DNA of 64,000 nt from MWAR01 sp035388825 (lineage in GTDB: Bacteria; Muiribacteriota; Ozemobacteria; Ozemobacterales; Ozemobacteraceae): positions 31,141 through 95,140 of the forward strand of contig DAOOQQ010000010.1 of NCBI GenBank assembly GCA_035388825.1, read 5' to 3'. Below, one piece after another: positions 54,575 through 63,172 of this stretch. Both the position numbers and the translations under genes were made by a program. The notes under the pieces were generated by a model. That model was given only the letters and a program-made list of their open reading frames with translations, was not told the origin of the DNA and searched no databases. Every line of letters begins with the position of its first letter. Position 1 is the first letter of the stretch.

Positions 54575-55825
54575 ATGAAAGAAGCACCCCATCTGAAACT
54601 CGACAAGAGCCTCTCGGAGTTCGAGCTGGCCAAGACCCTGGTCCCTGGCGGCGTCGCCGGGATCCGCCGCCCCTACAACTTCGTCGAGGGCGAGTATCCG
54701 ATCTACTTCACCGACGGCCAGGGCTGCCGCGTGCGCGACGTCGACGGGAACGAGTACATCGACTATCTGTGCGCCTACGGCCCGATCATCCTCGGCTACC
54801 GCGAGAAGGAAGTCGACGACGCCGTCATCCGGCAGATCCAGGAGCACGGCTTCTGTTTCTCGCTCACCCAGCCGATCCAGAACCAGCTCGTCCAGAAGCT
54901 GCGCGAACTGATCCCGAGCTGCGAGATGGCCTCGTTCGTCAAAACCGGCTCCGACGCCACGACCCTCGCGACCCGCGTCGCCCGCTGTTACACCGGCCGC
55001 ACGAAGATCCTGCGGTGCGGCTACCATGGCTGGCACGACTGGTGCGTCGAGGTGAAGGGCGGCATCCCCGCGAAGCTGTACGAGGATATCCACGAGTTCC
55101 ATTACAACCGTCTCGACGAGCTCGAGGCCCTGCTGAAACAGCACGGCGGCGACACGGCCGGCATCATCGTCACCCCGTTCGGCCACCCGCTGGCCCTCCC
55201 CCTGCAGGAGCCGAAGCCCGGCTTCCTCGAAGGCGTTCGTAAATTGGCTGATACATATGGCTGCGTATTGATCTTCGACGAGATCCGGTCCGGTTTCCGC
55301 GTCTCGATCGGCGGCGCGCAGAAGCATTACGGCGTCACGCCCGACCTTTCCTGCTTCGGAAAGGCGCTCGCGAACGGCTACGAGATCGGCGCGCTCGTCG
55401 GCAAGACCCCGTTCATGAAGAAGCTCGAGAAGGAGGCGTTCGTCTCCTCGACGTTCTTCCCGAACAGTCTGGCGATGGTCGCGGCCCTCAAGACGATCGA
55501 GATCATGCAGCGCGACAAGGTGCTCGACACGATGTGGAAGAAGGGCGAGAAGTTCATCGCCGACATGCGGAAGGTCGTCGCCGACGCCGACTGCGGCGCC
55601 GAGGTTTCCGGCATCCCGATGATGCAGTTCATCACCTTCGCCAAGGACGAGACCGGCGCTTACAAGAAAAAGCGGCACGATTTCTACGCACAGCTGATCC
55701 GGCGCGGCGTGTTCATGCAGCCGTATCACCACGGCTACATCTGCCACCGCCACACCGAGGCCGATCTGAAGCACACGATCGACATGATCGCCGAGTCGCT
55801 CGCATACGTGCGGGCGAAGTATTGA
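54575..55825 (+). CDS. kat: class III aminotransferase, likely 3-aminobutyryl-CoA aminotransferase
   Basis: A 416-residue PLP enzyme of the glutamate-1-semialdehyde mutase/class III group. Key residues: FVKTGSDATT phosphate loop (121-130), RCGYHGWHDW, D235 in IFDEIRSGFR and the PLP lysine K263 in CFGKALANGYE. It lies between thiolase and kce. In Cloacimonas acidaminovorans a related enzyme (Kat) transaminates (S)-3-aminobutyryl-CoA to acetoacetyl-CoA in place of the ammonia-lyase Kal. No kal was seen in this window, so Kat is the best reading. A role in heme synthesis is unlikely given the operon. Confidence 0.75.
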   Translation: MKEAPHLKLDKSLSEFELAKTLVPGGVAGIRRPYNFVEGEYPIYFTDGQGCRVRDVDGNEYIDYLCAYGPIILGYREKEVDDAVIRQIQEHGFCFSLTQPIQNQLVQKLRELIPSCEMASFVKTGSDATTLATRVARCYTGRTKILRCGYHGWHDWCVEVKGGIPAKLYEDIHEFHYNRLDELEALLKQHGGDTAGIIVTPFGHPLALPLQEPKPGFLEGVRKLADTYGCVLIFDEIRSGFRVSIGGAQKHYGVTPDLSCFGKALANGYEIGALVGKTPFMKKLEKEAFVSSTFFPNSLAMVAALKTIEIMQRDKVLDTMWKKGEKFIADMRKVVADADCGAEVSGIPMMQFITFAKDETGAYKKKRHDFYAQLIRRGVFMQPYHHGYICHRHTEADLKHTIDMIAESLAYVRAKY

Positions 55826-55849
55826 GCGCGCTGAGGTATAGTGGCAACT

Positions 55850-56680
55850 ATGGATAAACTGATCATCACCGCCGCTATCTGCGGCGCCGAAGTGACCAAG
55901 GAACACAATCCCGCCGTTCCCTACACCATCGCCGAGATCGCCCGCGAGGCGAAGGCGGCGCGTGATGCCGGGGCCTCGATCATCCACCTGCACGTGCGCG
56001 AGGACGACGGCAAGCCGACCCAGTCGGCGAAACGGTTCGAGGCCGCCATCAAGGCGATCCGCGAGGCCTGCCCCGACGTCATCATCCAGCCCTCGACGGG
56101 CGGGGCCGTCGGCATGTCGAACGAGGAGCGGATGCAGCCGCTCCAGCTGAAGCCCGAGATGGCCACGCTCGACTGCGGCACCGTGAACTTCGGCGGCGAC
56201 GAGATCTTCGTCAACACCGAGAACACGATCATCGAGTTCGCGGCCCGGATGAAGGCGAGCGGCATCAAGCCCGAGATCGAGGTGTTCGACAAGGGAATGA
56301 TAGACCTCGCTATACGCTTGAACCGCAAGGGCCACATTCCCGGCCCGATGCACTTCAACTTCGTCCTCGGCACCTCGTGCGCCATTGCCGCCGAGCCCCG
56401 CGACCTGCTCTACATGGCCCAGAGCATCCCGGCCGGCAGCACCTTCACGGCGAGCGGCATCGGCCGCAACGCCTTCACGACGGCCGCCGTCGCGATCGTT
56501 CTCGGCGGCCACGTGCGCGTGGGCTTCGAGGACAACGTGAACCTGGCGAAAGGCATGCCGGCGAAGTCCAACGGCGAGCTCGTGGCGAAAGTCGCCCGCA
56601 TCGCCCATGAACTGGGCCGCGAGGTCGCGAGCCCGGCCGAGGCGCGCGCGATTCTCGGCCTGACCGGAGGAAAAGCATGA
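55850..56680 (+). CDS. kce: 3-keto-5-aminohexanoate cleavage enzyme
   Basis: A 276-residue zinc enzyme of the BKACE family. IITAAICGAEVTKEHNP at the start and SIIHLHVREDDG with zinc ligands H46 and H48 are diagnostic, as is LGTSCAIAAEPRDLLYM. It converts 3-keto-5-aminohexanoate and acetyl-CoA to acetoacetate and 3-aminobutyryl-CoA. ATG 55850 gives the usual N-terminus; an in-frame GTG at 55841 is closer to the GAGG site, so the true start may be three residues longer. Confidence 0.93.
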   Translation: MDKLIITAAICGAEVTKEHNPAVPYTIAEIAREAKAARDAGASIIHLHVREDDGKPTQSAKRFEAAIKAIREACPDVIIQPSTGGAVGMSNEERMQPLQLKPEMATLDCGTVNFGGDEIFVNTENTIIEFAARMKASGIKPEIEVFDKGMIDLAIRLNRKGHIPGPMHFNFVLGTSCAIAAEPRDLLYMAQSIPAGSTFTASGIGRNAFTTAAVAIVLGGHVRVGFEDNVNLAKGMPAKSNGELVAKVARIAHELGREVASPAEARAILGLTGGKA

Positions 56681-57336
56681 ACAAGCTCACGCGAAGAGAA
56701 GACCTGAAGCATCTGTTCAAGGACGGCCAGACCATCATGGTCGGCGGGTTCATGACCTGCGGCACCCCCGAGGGGCTGGTCGACCTGCTGGTCGAGATGA
56801 ACGTGCGCGACCTGACGATCGTCTGCAACGATGCTGGCCTGCCCGGAAAGGGCGTCGGCAAGCTGCTGAAAAACAACCAGATCAAGAAGCTGATCGCCTC
56901 GCACATCGGCCTGAACCCCGAGGCGGGCCAGCAGATGAACGACGGCGTCATGGAAGTCCAGCTCGTGCCGCAGGGAACCCTCGCCGAGCGGATCCGGGCG
57001 GGCGGCGCCGGCCTGGGCGGTATCCTGACGCACGTGGGCGTGGGCACGATCGTCGAGGAGGAGAAGCAGAAGATCGTCGTGGATGGCCACGAGTATCTGC
57101 TGGAGCTTCCCCTCAAGGCCGACGTGACGCTGCTGTATGCCAGCATCGCCGACAAGGCCGGAAACGTGTTCTACAAGGGCACGACCCGCAACTTCAACCC
57201 CGTCATGGCGATGGCCGCAGCCACGGTCGTCTGCGAGGCCGACGAGGTCGTCGAGATCGGGAAGCTCGCTCCCGAGCATGCGATCACCCCCGGCGTGCTG
57301 GTTGATCATGTCGTGGCGAAGGGAGGCTCGAAATGA
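56677..57336 (+). CDS. atoD: acetoacetate/butyrate CoA-transferase subunit A
   Basis: A 219-residue family I CoA-transferase alpha subunit: DGQTIMVGGFMTCGTPEGLVD, LVPQGTLAERIRAGGAGLGG and FNPVMAMAAATVVCEADE. It moves CoA between acetoacetate and a fatty acid such as butyrate together with subunit B. ATGA overlap with kce and with the next gene shows tight coupling. Confidence 0.93.
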   Translation: MNKLTRREDLKHLFKDGQTIMVGGFMTCGTPEGLVDLLVEMNVRDLTIVCNDAGLPGKGVGKLLKNNQIKKLIASHIGLNPEAGQQMNDGVMEVQLVPQGTLAERIRAGGAGLGGILTHVGVGTIVEEEKQKIVVDGHEYLLELPLKADVTLLYASIADKAGNVFYKGTTRNFNPVMAMAAATVVCEADEVVEIGKLAPEHAITPGVLVDHVVAKGGSK

Positions 57337-57998
57337 TTCCGAATCCCGAACAGGCGAAAACCATCATCGCGAAACGCATCGCGGCAGAGCTGAAGGACGG
57401 CTGGCTGGTGAACCTCGGCATCGGGCTTCCCACGCTGGTCGCGAATTATATTCCCGATGGTGTGCATGTCACCTTCCAGGCCGAGAACGGCATGACCGGC
57501 ATGGGGCCGGCTCCCGAGCCCGGCAAGGAAAACCTGCAGATCCAGAACGCAGGCGGCCAGAACGTTTCGATCCTGCCCGGCGGCTCGTTCTTCGACAGTC
57601 TGACCTCGTTTTCCCTGATCCGCGGCGGCCACGTCGATGCGACGATTCTCGGCACGCTCGAGGTCGACCAGGAGGGCAACCTGGCGAACTGGATCATCCC
57701 CGGCAAGAAGGTGCCGGGAATGGGCGGCGCGATGGATCTCGTCTCCGGCGCGAACCTGGTGATCGTCGCGACGCTGCACACCGAGAAGGGGCGGCCGAAG
57801 ATCCTGAAGAAGTGCAAGCTGCCCTTGACCGCGCACCACGAGGTCAATATGATCGTCACCGAACTTGCCGTCATCGACGTGCGCCCGGGCGGTCTCGTCC
57901 TGCGGGAACACCACCCCGACGTCACGGTCGAAGAGATCAAGTCCATGACCGAGGCTGACCTGTTCGTTTCCGAGCATCTCAAGCCCATGGCCATCTGA
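57333..57998 (+). CDS. atoA: acetoacetate/butyrate CoA-transferase subunit B
   Basis: A 221-residue beta subunit. The catalytic glutamate is E51 in FQAENGMTGMG; LVNLGIGLPTLVANYI and GMGGAMDLVSGA are other family motifs. It works with atoD to turn the acetoacetate from Kce into acetoacetyl-CoA for the thiolase. Confidence 0.93.
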   Translation: MIPNPEQAKTIIAKRIAAELKDGWLVNLGIGLPTLVANYIPDGVHVTFQAENGMTGMGPAPEPGKENLQIQNAGGQNVSILPGGSFFDSLTSFSLIRGGHVDATILGTLEVDQEGNLANWIIPGKKVPGMGGAMDLVSGANLVIVATLHTEKGRPKILKKCKLPLTAHHEVNMIVTELAVIDVRPGGLVLREHHPDVTVEEIKSMTEADLFVSEHLKPMAI

Positions 57999-58028
57999 GT
58001 TACAACGTAGAACGACAAGGAGAAGAGA

Positions 58029-59069
58029 ATGAAGACCGGCTGCAAATACGGAACCCATCGCGTCATCGAGCCCAAGGGCGTGCTTCCGCAGGCTGCGGAT
58101 GTCGTTTCCAACGACATGAACATCTTCGACAACGAGATTTTGATCGACGTCGAAGCGCTGAACATCGATTCGGCCAGTTTTCATCAGCTGAAGGAAGCCG
58201 CGGGCGGCGACGAGGAGAAGCTCAAAGCCAGCATCTGCGAGATCGTGCGCCAGAAGGGCAAGATGAAGAACCCGGTCACCGGCTCGGGCGGCGTTCTGAT
58301 CGGCAAGGTCGCCAAGATCGGCCCGAAGCTGGAAAAGAAGATCGCCCTCAAGCCCGGCGACAAGATCGTGACGCTGGTGTCGCTCTCCCAGACGCCGCTG
58401 CGCATCGACGCGATCAACAAGGTCCACATGAAGATCGACCGCGTCGACATCAAGGGCCAGGCGATCCTGTTCGAGACCGGCCTGTATGCAAAGATACCGA
58501 CCGATATACCGGAAGCGGCCGCGATGGCGGCTCTCGACGTCGCCGGCGCCCCGGCCCAGACCGCGAAGCTCGTCCGCCCCGGCCAGAAGGTCCTGATCCT
58601 CGGCGGAACCGGCAAGTCCGGCATCCTGTGCGCGTATGAAGCCCGCAAGCGCGTCGGCCCGACCGGCCTCGTCGTCGGCATCGGCCAGAGCGAGAAGAAC
58701 ATCCAGCGCCTGAAAGACCTCGGCTTCTGCCACCACGTCATCAAGGCCAACGCCCAGGATCCGATGGACGTGCTGACCAAGGCGATGGAAGCCTCGGGCG
58801 GCGCCGAGTATGACATCACGATCAACTGCCTGAACGTGCCGAATTCCGAGATGTCCTGCATTCTGCCCGTGCGCGACGGCGGCATCGTCTACTTCTTCTC
58901 GATGGCGACGAGCTTCACCAAGGCTGCGCTGGGCGCAGAAGGCGTCGGCAAGGACGTCGACATGATCATCGGAAACGGGTACACGAAGGACCATGCCGAA
59001 ATCACTCTTCAGCTGCTGCGCGAGAGCCCGGCCCTGATGAAGCTGTTCCGCGAATCCTACACGGCCTGA
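58029..59069 (+). CDS. kdd: L-erythro-3,5-diaminohexanoate dehydrogenase
   Basis: A 346-residue NAD(P)-dependent dehydrogenase of medium-chain-like fold. The dinucleotide loop VLILGGTGKSGILCAYEA (about 190-207) and the N-terminal TGCKYGTHRVIEPKGVLPQAA match Kdd proteins. It oxidises 3,5-diaminohexanoate, the product of KamDE, to 3-keto-5-aminohexanoate, the substrate of Kce. A GGAG site lies just before ATG 58029. Confidence 0.92.
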   Translation: MKTGCKYGTHRVIEPKGVLPQAADVVSNDMNIFDNEILIDVEALNIDSASFHQLKEAAGGDEEKLKASICEIVRQKGKMKNPVTGSGGVLIGKVAKIGPKLEKKIALKPGDKIVTLVSLSQTPLRIDAINKVHMKIDRVDIKGQAILFETGLYAKIPTDIPEAAAMAALDVAGAPAQTAKLVRPGQKVLILGGTGKSGILCAYEARKRVGPTGLVVGIGQSEKNIQRLKDLGFCHHVIKANAQDPMDVLTKAMEASGGAEYDITINCLNVPNSEMSCILPVRDGGIVYFFSMATSFTKAALGAEGVGKDVDMIIGNGYTKDHAEITLQLLRESPALMKLFRESYTA

Positions 59070-59082
59070 CGGGGAGCGGAGA

Positions 59083-60351
59083 ATGGCAGTCAATCGCAGA
59101 AAGATCCTGTTCAAGGATGCCACCGACGAACAGTGGAACGACTGGCGCTGGCAGCTCGCGAACCGGGTGACGGATGTCGAGTCGCTGAAAAAGTACATTA
59201 CTCTGACCAAATCAGAGGAAGAGGGCATCCAGAAATGCCTGCAGTCCCTCCGCATGTCGATTACGCCGTATTATCTCTCGAAGATCGATCCCGATAATCC
59301 GGCGTGTCCGATCCGCAAGCAGGCGATCCCGACGGTCGACGAGTTGTACAAGTCCGAATCCGATCTCGTCGACCCCCTGCACGAGGACGGGGATTCGCCG
59401 GTGCCGGGCCTGACGCACCGGTATCCCGACCGCGCGCTGCTGCTGATCACCGACCAGTGCGCGATGTACTGTCGGCACTGCACGCGGCGCCGGTTTGCGG
59501 GCCAGACCGACCTGCCCCTGCCGATGGCCCAGATCGATGCGGCCATCGAGTACATCCGGAACACGCCGCAGATCCGCGACGTGCTCCTGTCGGGCGGCGA
59601 TCCGCTGCTGTATTCGGAAGACAAGCTCGAGATCATCATCAAGAAGCTGCGGGCGATTCCCCACGTCGAGATCGTGCGGCTGGGCTCGCGCACGCCGGTC
59701 GTCATGCCCCAGCGCATCACCCCCGCCCTGGTCGAAATGCTGAAAAAATATCATCCGATATGGCTCAACACGCACTTCAACCATCCCGACGAGCTGAGTG
59801 AAGAGTCGGTGCGGGCCTGCGAGATGCTGGCGAATGCCGGCATTCCGCTCGGGAACCAGTCGGTGCTGCTGCGCGGCATCAACGACTGCGTGCACGTGAT
59901 GCGGCGCCTGGTGCATGGCCTCGTCAAGGCCCGGGTGCGGCCGTATTACATCTACCAGTGCGATCTTTCGGTGGGCCTCTCCCACTTCCGGACGCCGGTG
60001 GCGGTCGGGATCGACATCATCGAAGGGCTGCGGGGCCACACCTCGGGCTTCTGCGTGCCGACCTTCGTCGTCGACGCGCCGGGCGGCGGCGGGAAGATCC
60101 CCGTCATGCCCGACTACGCGATCTCGCACGGCTACAACAAGGTGATCCTGCGCAACTTCGAAGGCGTCATCTCCTGCTACGAGGAGCCGAGCAACTACAA
60201 GCCCGGCTGCCGGTGCGACGTGTGCCGCGGTGAGCGGGAAGTGAAGCTCGAAGGCATCGCGGGGCTGTCCCATCGCAAGATCGCCCTCGAACCCGAGGTC
60301 ACCCAGCGCAAGCTGCGCGGCAAGAAGCGCAAGGCCGGAAACGACCATTGA
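59083..60351 (+). CDS. kamA: lysine 2,3-aminomutase
   Basis: A 422-residue radical-SAM/PLP enzyme. The cluster motif is C126-A-M-Y-C130-R-H-C133. LSGGDPLL, VRLGSRTPVVMPQR, and DAPGGGGKIPVMPDY (substrate and PLP region) match the family. Late cysteines in KPGCRCDVCRG are the zinc ligands of the C-terminal subunit contact. It converts L-lysine to beta-lysine, the first pathway step. It begins 13 nt after kdd. Confidence 0.96.
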   Translation: MAVNRRKILFKDATDEQWNDWRWQLANRVTDVESLKKYITLTKSEEEGIQKCLQSLRMSITPYYLSKIDPDNPACPIRKQAIPTVDELYKSESDLVDPLHEDGDSPVPGLTHRYPDRALLLITDQCAMYCRHCTRRRFAGQTDLPLPMAQIDAAIEYIRNTPQIRDVLLSGGDPLLYSEDKLEIIIKKLRAIPHVEIVRLGSRTPVVMPQRITPALVEMLKKYHPIWLNTHFNHPDELSEESVRACEMLANAGIPLGNQSVLLRGINDCVHVMRRLVHGLVKARVRPYYIYQCDLSVGLSHFRTPVAVGIDIIEGLRGHTSGFCVPTFVVDAPGGGGKIPVMPDYAISHGYNKVILRNFEGVISCYEEPSNYKPGCRCDVCRGEREVKLEGIAGLSHRKIALEPEVTQRKLRGKKRKAGNDH

Positions 60352-60359
60352 CCGTCCGG

Positions 60360-60387
60360 TTCGGGCGCACCCTCGGGTGCGCCCGAA
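60360..60387 (+). terminator. hairpin after kamA
   Basis: Stem TTCGGGCGCAC / GTGCGCCCGAA with loop CCTCGG, 8 nt after the kamA stop, followed by CTTCTT. It may attenuate read-through into kamB. Confidence 0.55.
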
Positions 60388-60423
60388 CTTCTTCGGCCAT
60401 CTCCTTTGCCCCCGGTAGGACAC

Positions 60424-60530
60424 GGATGAATCCGCAGATGACGCAGATGTCACAGATACCGGAGGATGGAACGATCGGGAACGACGCATATCCATGCATC
60501 ATGGGGGCGGGTTTGAAACCCGCCCCTACA
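60424..60530. repeat. CATCTG-type repeat and REP-like palindrome, copy 2
   Basis: 60424-60458 is related to the blocks at 45772-45920 (GCAGATGACGCAGATGTCAC). 60503-60530 is a hairpin GGGGCGGGTTT / AAACCCGCCCC followed by TACA, matching the layout at 37659-37684. An AT-rich stretch 60545-60570 just before kamB may hold a promoter. Confidence 0.5.
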
Positions 60531-60570
60531 GGAACGGGATACGCGAATATAATATATAATTATATATAAT

Positions 60571-61683
60571 ATGGATGGGATCCGGAACGTGGTGAGGTGC
60601 ATCGAACGGCTGTCGGCGGCGGAGCTTCGGGCGAAGCTCCGGGGGTTGTCATCGGATCATGCAACTCTTGCTTTCGTCGGGACGGGCCAGGGGACGGGCA
60701 AGACGACGGCGTTGCAGGCGTTTCTCGATGCCCATGCCGGCGGCGAGCCGGTGGGGGTGACATCGGTCGGCGTCGACGGGGCGGAGCTGAACGGAGCCGC
60801 CGAGCGGAGCCGGGCCGTGCTGACCGTGCCGCCGGGGAGCATTCTCGCGACCGCCTCGGGCTGCCTGGCCCACGGGGACATCACCAGGGAAATCCTTGCG
60901 GATACGGGCGTTCACACCCCGCTGGGCGAGGTGCTGATCGTGAAGGCGCGCAGCGGCGGCTGGATCGAGCTCGCCGGGCCCTCCGTCGTGGCGGATCTGA
61001 TGCGCGTCTGCCGGCTGCTGGAAACGCACGGCGCCCGCCGGGTGTTCGTCGACGGTGCCCAGGGCCGCCTGAGTCTCGCCGCGCCGTCGGGCAGCGGTGC
61101 CGCCGTGTTCACGGTCAGGCTCGATCCGGCCAGATCCGTCGAAAACTGCGTCGCGGATGCGGCTCGTGTGCTTGGGCAACTCACCCTTGCTGCGGCTCCG
61201 GCGGACGTCTGCCGCCAGTATCTCGTTCCAGAACGCGGTGAGCGGCCGGCGAAGCTTCTCGTCATCGACCGTGACGCCGGGAAGTCCCGTGGTTTTGCAT
61301 CAGCCGAGATGGGACGCGAGACGGTCGATGCGATCCGTGCCTCGACGGTGGCGATCGGCATCCGCGGGGCGGTGACGAACGAGTTCGTCGACCGGCTCCT
61401 CGGGCAAAAGCCGGAGGCGCGCGAGAGCGGCTGGGCGGGACTGATGCTCGTCGTCGAGGATGGCACCCGCCTGTTCGTCGATGACCGCCGTCGGGAACGG
61501 CTGCGCGCCGCCGGCATCGCCGTGCGGGCCGCGCGCCCCCTCACCGTCGCCTGCGTCGCGATGCATCCCGGCCCGGCCTTGGCCGGCCCGGATGCCGCCC
61601 CCGTCGTCATGAAAGCCCTGTCTGCGGCCGTTCCTCTGCCGCTCGTGGATGTGATCGGAGGCTGGTATGCTGCCGGGATTTAG
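60571..61683 (+). CDS. kamB: lysine 5,6-aminomutase reactivase subunit KamB (P-loop)
   Basis: A 370-residue protein with a Walker A loop VGTGQGTGKTTA (37-48). The position between kamA and the MutS-like kamC fits KamB of the Fusobacterium and Clostridium lysine clusters, annotated as part of the reactivase for the B12-dependent aminomutase. ATG 60571 lacks a Shine-Dalgarno and sits in an AT-rich run, so a downstream GTG (around 60589) could be the real start. It overlaps kamC by 17 nt. Confidence 0.75.
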   Translation: MDGIRNVVRCIERLSAAELRAKLRGLSSDHATLAFVGTGQGTGKTTALQAFLDAHAGGEPVGVTSVGVDGAELNGAAERSRAVLTVPPGSILATASGCLAHGDITREILADTGVHTPLGEVLIVKARSGGWIELAGPSVVADLMRVCRLLETHGARRVFVDGAQGRLSLAAPSGSGAAVFTVRLDPARSVENCVADAARVLGQLTLAAAPADVCRQYLVPERGERPAKLLVIDRDAGKSRGFASAEMGRETVDAIRASTVAIGIRGAVTNEFVDRLLGQKPEARESGWAGLMLVVEDGTRLFVDDRRRERLRAAGIAVRAARPLTVACVAMHPGPALAGPDAAPVVMKALSAAVPLPLVDVIGGWYAAGI

Positions 61684-63148
61684 GCGGGAACAGGAAGAGC
61701 GGATCGGGTTTTCCTGGGTGATGGGGCGTTGTGCGCCGCTCACGCCGTTCGGCCGTGAACGCAAGAAGGCGGTTGCGCCGTTTCCCGCGACGGAGCTGGC
61801 GGCGCTGAACCGGGAACTGGATGCGGTGGGGCGGCTGCTGGACTGGTGCTGCGCGAACCGGACCTGGATCGAAGATGCCCGGCTGGTGCTGGAGCGGTTC
61901 AAGGAGATCCGGGGGACGCTCGGGCGGCTCGGGGAAGAAGGCCGCATCCTCGATGAGGTCGACCTGTTCGAGCTGAAGAACTTCGCCATCAATGCCGGCG
62001 ATCTCCGGCCCCTGACAGCTGCCTGTGTCCTTTCCGATGCGCGGACGGAGCTTCCCGACGTGTCGGCGGTGGTGACAGCCCTGAATCCCGATCCGCCGGT
62101 GACACGGTCGTTCTTCCTCGCCGATGCGTATGCGCCGGAACTGGCCGCCATCCGCGCGGAAAAGCAGCGCATCGAACGGGAACTGCTGAGTGGAGTGGCC
62201 GGTGAAAGCCCGGATAGCCGGGAAACACGGGTGGAGAGGCGCCGCGAGCTCGTGGTCCGGGAGCGGGAGGCCGAGGAGCAGGTGCGCCGCACCCTGACGG
62301 CCCGGCTGCGCGCTTCCCTGCCGGCGCTCGAAGCCTGCGTTGCCGCCGTCGGAACGTTCGACTTCCTGCTGGCGAAGGTTCTCCTCGCTCTCGAACTGAA
62401 CGCCGTCCGGCCGGAACTCCGTGACAATACGAAAGAATATCTCTTGGAAGACGCCGTCAACCCGATGGTGGCCGCCGAGCTTGCCGGGCGGGGGAGGGCG
62501 TTCGTCCCGGTCTCGATCGAGCTGGGATCGGGGGCGAACGTCATCACCGGGGCGAACATGGGCGGGAAGAGCGTCGTGCTGGCCACGGTGACGCTTCACG
62601 CAGCGCTGGCAATGTGCGGATTTTTCGTGCCCGCCGCGCGGCTCGTGATGCCTCCGCTGGCGTATCTGTTCTATTTGTCCGACGATTTGCAGTCGGTTCA
62701 GCAGGGGCTGAGCACGTTCGGTGCCGAGGTGGCCGAAGTCCAGCGTCTGCTCGGCCTGATGCGGCATGGCACGGGCCTGGCGGCACTCGACGAGTTCGCG
62801 CGCGGGACGAACCCCGAGGAAGGCGAGGCGCTCATGAGGGCATTGCTCGAGTACGTCTCGCGGTATAATGGCTTCTGTCTCGCCTCGACCCATTACGGCA
62901 ACGTGGTGGGGAAGGGAATGAGGCATTTTCAGGTGATCGGTTTGAAGCGGGCCGACTTCGAGGAGCTTCGAAGCAGGCTCGATATCCAGAAGGAGCGGAG
63001 TTTCGACCAGTTGCAGGAATACATGAATTACCGTCTCGAGCGGGTCGAGTGGTACAACCCGCCGCCGCGCGATGCGGTGCGGGTGGCCGAACTGCTCGGT
63101 CTCGACGGGGAGCTCCTCGAACTGGCTCGGGAAAAGCTTCGCGGCTGA
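61667..63148 (+). CDS. kamC: MutS-like ATPase KamC, lysine 5,6-aminomutase reactivase
   Basis: A 493-residue protein with the MutS C-terminal ATPase but no mismatch-recognition domain. Walker A is GANMGGKSV (from 295), the ABC-type signature region QQGLSTFGAEVAEVQ, Walker B GLAALDEFARGTNPEEG and the His switch ASTHYGN. Coiled-coil helices (about 160-235) precede it. Being between kamB and kamD, it is expected to help replace damaged cobalamin in KamDE rather than repair DNA. Confidence 0.85.
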   Translation: MLPGFRREQEERIGFSWVMGRCAPLTPFGRERKKAVAPFPATELAALNRELDAVGRLLDWCCANRTWIEDARLVLERFKEIRGTLGRLGEEGRILDEVDLFELKNFAINAGDLRPLTAACVLSDARTELPDVSAVVTALNPDPPVTRSFFLADAYAPELAAIRAEKQRIERELLSGVAGESPDSRETRVERRRELVVREREAEEQVRRTLTARLRASLPALEACVAAVGTFDFLLAKVLLALELNAVRPELRDNTKEYLLEDAVNPMVAAELAGRGRAFVPVSIELGSGANVITGANMGGKSVVLATVTLHAALAMCGFFVPAARLVMPPLAYLFYLSDDLQSVQQGLSTFGAEVAEVQRLLGLMRHGTGLAALDEFARGTNPEEGEALMRALLEYVSRYNGFCLASTHYGNVVGKGMRHFQVIGLKRADFEELRSRLDIQKERSFDQLQEYMNYRLERVEWYNPPPRDAVRVAELLGLDGELLELAREKLRG

Positions 63149-63172
63149 ACACGGAAGGAAAGGGTGCATCGG

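Noticed and set aside
54575..55825. Glutamate-1-semialdehyde aminomutase (heme synthesis)
   Set aside because: Similar fold family, but the operon context and lack of any heme gene favour an acyl-CoA aminotransferase.
53292..59255. Long minus-strand frames opposite the lysine operon
   Set aside because: Their products are His/Asp/Arg/Val-rich with no domains, and the opposite strand carries well-known enzymes; they are GC-driven shadows. The same applies to 61300-63169.
61667..63148. DNA mismatch repair MutS
   Set aside because: The ATPase is MutS-like, but the mismatch-binding N-terminus is missing and the gene sits in the lysine operon, so KamC fits better.
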